Assembly: GCA_021779275.1 (NCBI GenBank)
Contig: JAJYAX010000043.1
Span: forward strand, 1 to 8,644
DNA length: 8,644 nt
Reading direction: 5' to 3'
Source of the DNA: Deltaproteobacteria bacterium
Lineage (GTDB): Bacteria; Desulfobacterota; Desulfobulbia; Desulfobulbales; Desulfocapsaceae
Part shown: in pieces, positions 6,943 to 8,644 of the stretch
How the letters are laid out: every line of letters begins with the position of its first letter
Position numbering within the stretch: the first letter of the stretch is position 1
Made by a program: the position numbers and the translations under genes
Notes under the pieces: model-generated
Database searches by the model: none
What the model saw: the letters and a program-made list of their open reading frames with translations, nothing else
Told to the model about the DNA's origin: nothing

Positions 6943-7476
6943 ATGAATAAAACTGATAAAAAGATCGGCATCATCGGCATCGGCAACCTTATCCTCAGCG
7001 ATGAAGGGTTCGGCATCCACACCCTTCATTATCTGGAAGAAAACTATATCTTTCCAGAGACTGTCGTTCTACAGGACGCGGGAACGGCCGGCATCTATAT
7101 GTCGCCCTTTCTCGAGGCGTGTGACCCGATCCTCGTGATCGATGTCGTCGATATTGCGGCTGAACCCGGATCGTTCCATCACTATGACATGGCCGATGTG
7201 AAGGTCGGTAATTTTCAGACCAAAATGTCTCCCCACCAGCTGGGGCTCCTGGAGATCGTCGAGATATGCCGGCTGCGGGATGCCGCGCCGGAGAATATTG
7301 AATTTTACTGCGTGGTCCCCAAGGAGCTTGACACCAGCATGGATCTGTCGCCGGAGGTCGCCCCCCGGGTCCCCGAGGTGGCGGCCCTGATCGTCAAGCG
7401 TCTACAAGACTTCGGCCTCACCGTGCACAAACGGGGCGCCCCGGAAAAAAGAAGGACATCTCTTCATCATGCATGA
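6943..7476 (+). CDS. hybD: Hydrogenase maturation endopeptidase, HybD/HyaD family
   Basis: This nickel-dependent endopeptidase cleaves the C-terminal tail of the large subunit after nickel is inserted, letting the protein fold around the finished centre. The 177-residue protein opens with GIGNLILSDEGFG. The three metal ligands known from E. coli HybD (Glu16, Asp62, His93) correspond to E21, D67 and H98 here, all with the same offset of five. The SPHQLGL block (96-102) is identical to HybD as I recall it. The predicted substrate is the DPCIACAVH motif with its 15-residue tail at the end of the large subunit in this window. The ATG at 6943 is chosen because homologous sequence begins a few residues later. 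The frame stays open upstream to 6721, but that stretch lies inside hypE and looks unrelated. No good Shine-Dalgarno site lies in the 26 nt after hypE. The basic C-terminal extension (about 160-177) is poorly conserved. HyaD or HynC would be an equally fair name. Confidence 0.95.
   Translation: MNKTDKKIGIIGIGNLILSDEGFGIHTLHYLEENYIFPETVVLQDAGTAGIYMSPFLEACDPILVIDVVDIAAEPGSFHHYDMADVKVGNFQTKMSPHQLGLLEIVEICRLRDAAPENIEFYCVVPKELDTSMDLSPEVAPRVPEVAALIVKRLQDFGLTVHKRGAPEKRRTSLHHA
7452..7456 (+). promoter_or_regulatory. Ribosome binding site of hypA within the protease gene
   Basis: AAGGA lies 12 nt before the hypA ATG, inside the last codons of the protease gene. The spacing is rather long. The start is nonetheless certain because HypA must begin MHE. 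The site and the 8-nt gene overlap point to translational coupling. Confidence 0.6.
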
Positions 7477-7813
7477 AATATCTCTGGTGCAGGCCATGCT
7501 GCAGCAACTCTCCGATCTGGCCGTCCAGAACCAGGCGACCAAGATCATAAAGATCACCATGGAGATCGGCCAGATGTCCGGCGTGGTTGTCGATTCCTTC
7601 CGGTTCGGCTTTGATGTGCTCTCAGGCAATGACGACCTTGTCCGTGGCGCCGAGCTGGTGATCATCACCCCGCCGGTGAACTATCGTTGCACCCGGTGCG
7701 GCCATTCGGAAGAGGCCGCGGCCCAGCCGGACTGCTGCCCGCAATGCGGCGAGGTCTTTTTGATTGGCGAAGGGGGAGACGGCCTCATCCTGCAACAAGT
7801 GGAAATGGAATAA
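7469..7813 (+). CDS. hypA: Nickel metallochaperone HypA
   Basis: HypA binds nickel and, with the GTPase HypB, loads it into the large subunit after the iron centre is in place. The 114-residue protein begins MHEISL. The amino terminus, His2 and Glu3 form the nickel site in this family. A zinc site is formed by CTRC at 74-77 and CPQC at 90-93, with one extra cysteine at C89. The length is typical. The start overlaps the protease gene by 8 nt. Whether it is a general HypA or the dedicated HybF type cannot be told from sequence alone. It is the only copy in the window, so it probably does both jobs. Confidence 0.98.
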   Translation: MHEISLVQAMLQQLSDLAVQNQATKIIKITMEIGQMSGVVVDSFRFGFDVLSGNDDLVRGAELVIITPPVNYRCTRCGHSEEAAAQPDCCPQCGEVFLIGEGGDGLILQQVEME

Positions 7814-7857
7814 TTTACTCAACAGATAAACCAGCTGCAAAACGTTAAGGATACAAT

Positions 7858-8619
<762 letters not shown>

Positions 8620-8644
8620 AAAAAGGCAGAAACAGGGCGGGTAT

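Noticed and set aside
8620..8644. Possible terminator after hypB
   Set aside because: Only 25 nt are visible and they contain no hairpin. The A-run is on the wrong side for a + strand intrinsic terminator.

Overview
This window carries the 3' part of a [NiFe]-hydrogenase structural operon followed directly by a full set of hydrogenase maturation genes, all on the + strand. The order is large subunit (5' end missing), cytochrome b subunit, hypF, hypC, hypD, hypE, a HybD-type endopeptidase, hypA, hypB. Genes overlap or are separated by at most 55 nt, and I see no internal promoter or terminator. The arrangement looks like one long transcriptional unit that starts upstream of the window.

Organism: the DNA is bacterial, GC-rich by eye, with many GC-ending codons and mostly good Shine-Dalgarno sites. 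The large subunit is of the membrane-associated, respiratory H2-uptake type (group 1) and resembles E. coli HybC more than HyaB over most of its length. Its C-terminal region also matches Desulfovibrio-type enzymes. A proteobacterium or a member of the Desulfobacterota (sulfate, sulfur or metal reducers) would fit, but this is a guess from remembered family sequences, not a computed placement.

Layout: 2-1477 is the catalytic subunit, lacking roughly its first 75 residues. 1533-2177 is a four-helix cytochrome b of the HyaC/HupC/HydC family that would pass electrons to quinone. 2149-4524 (hypF), 4487-4753 (hypC), 4763-5848 (hypD) and 5903-6916 (hypE) build and deliver the Fe(CN)2CO group. 6943-7476 encodes the protease that removes the large-subunit C-terminal peptide after nickel insertion. 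7469-7813 (hypA) and 7858-8619 (hypB) supply nickel. The last 25 bases (8620-8644) are A-rich and then G-rich, with no gene or complete terminator visible. No gene-free stretch exceeds 55 nt.

How the genes work together: HypF and HypE convert carbamoyl phosphate to cyanide carried on the HypE C-terminal cysteine. HypC-HypD assemble the iron centre and hand it to the precursor large subunit. HypA-HypB insert nickel, and the protease then cuts after the last His of the DPCxxCxxH motif. The mature protein folds with a Tat-exported small subunit, presumably encoded just upstream, and docks on the cytochrome b. Every catalytic residue I could check is present in the maturation proteins.

I do not see a new biological system here. 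The points most worth checking are a strong imperfect hairpin inside the 5' part of hypF, the unclear hypF start, the pairing of a HybC-like subunit with a HyaC-type cytochrome, and the modest His/Cys metal-binding N-terminus of HypB.
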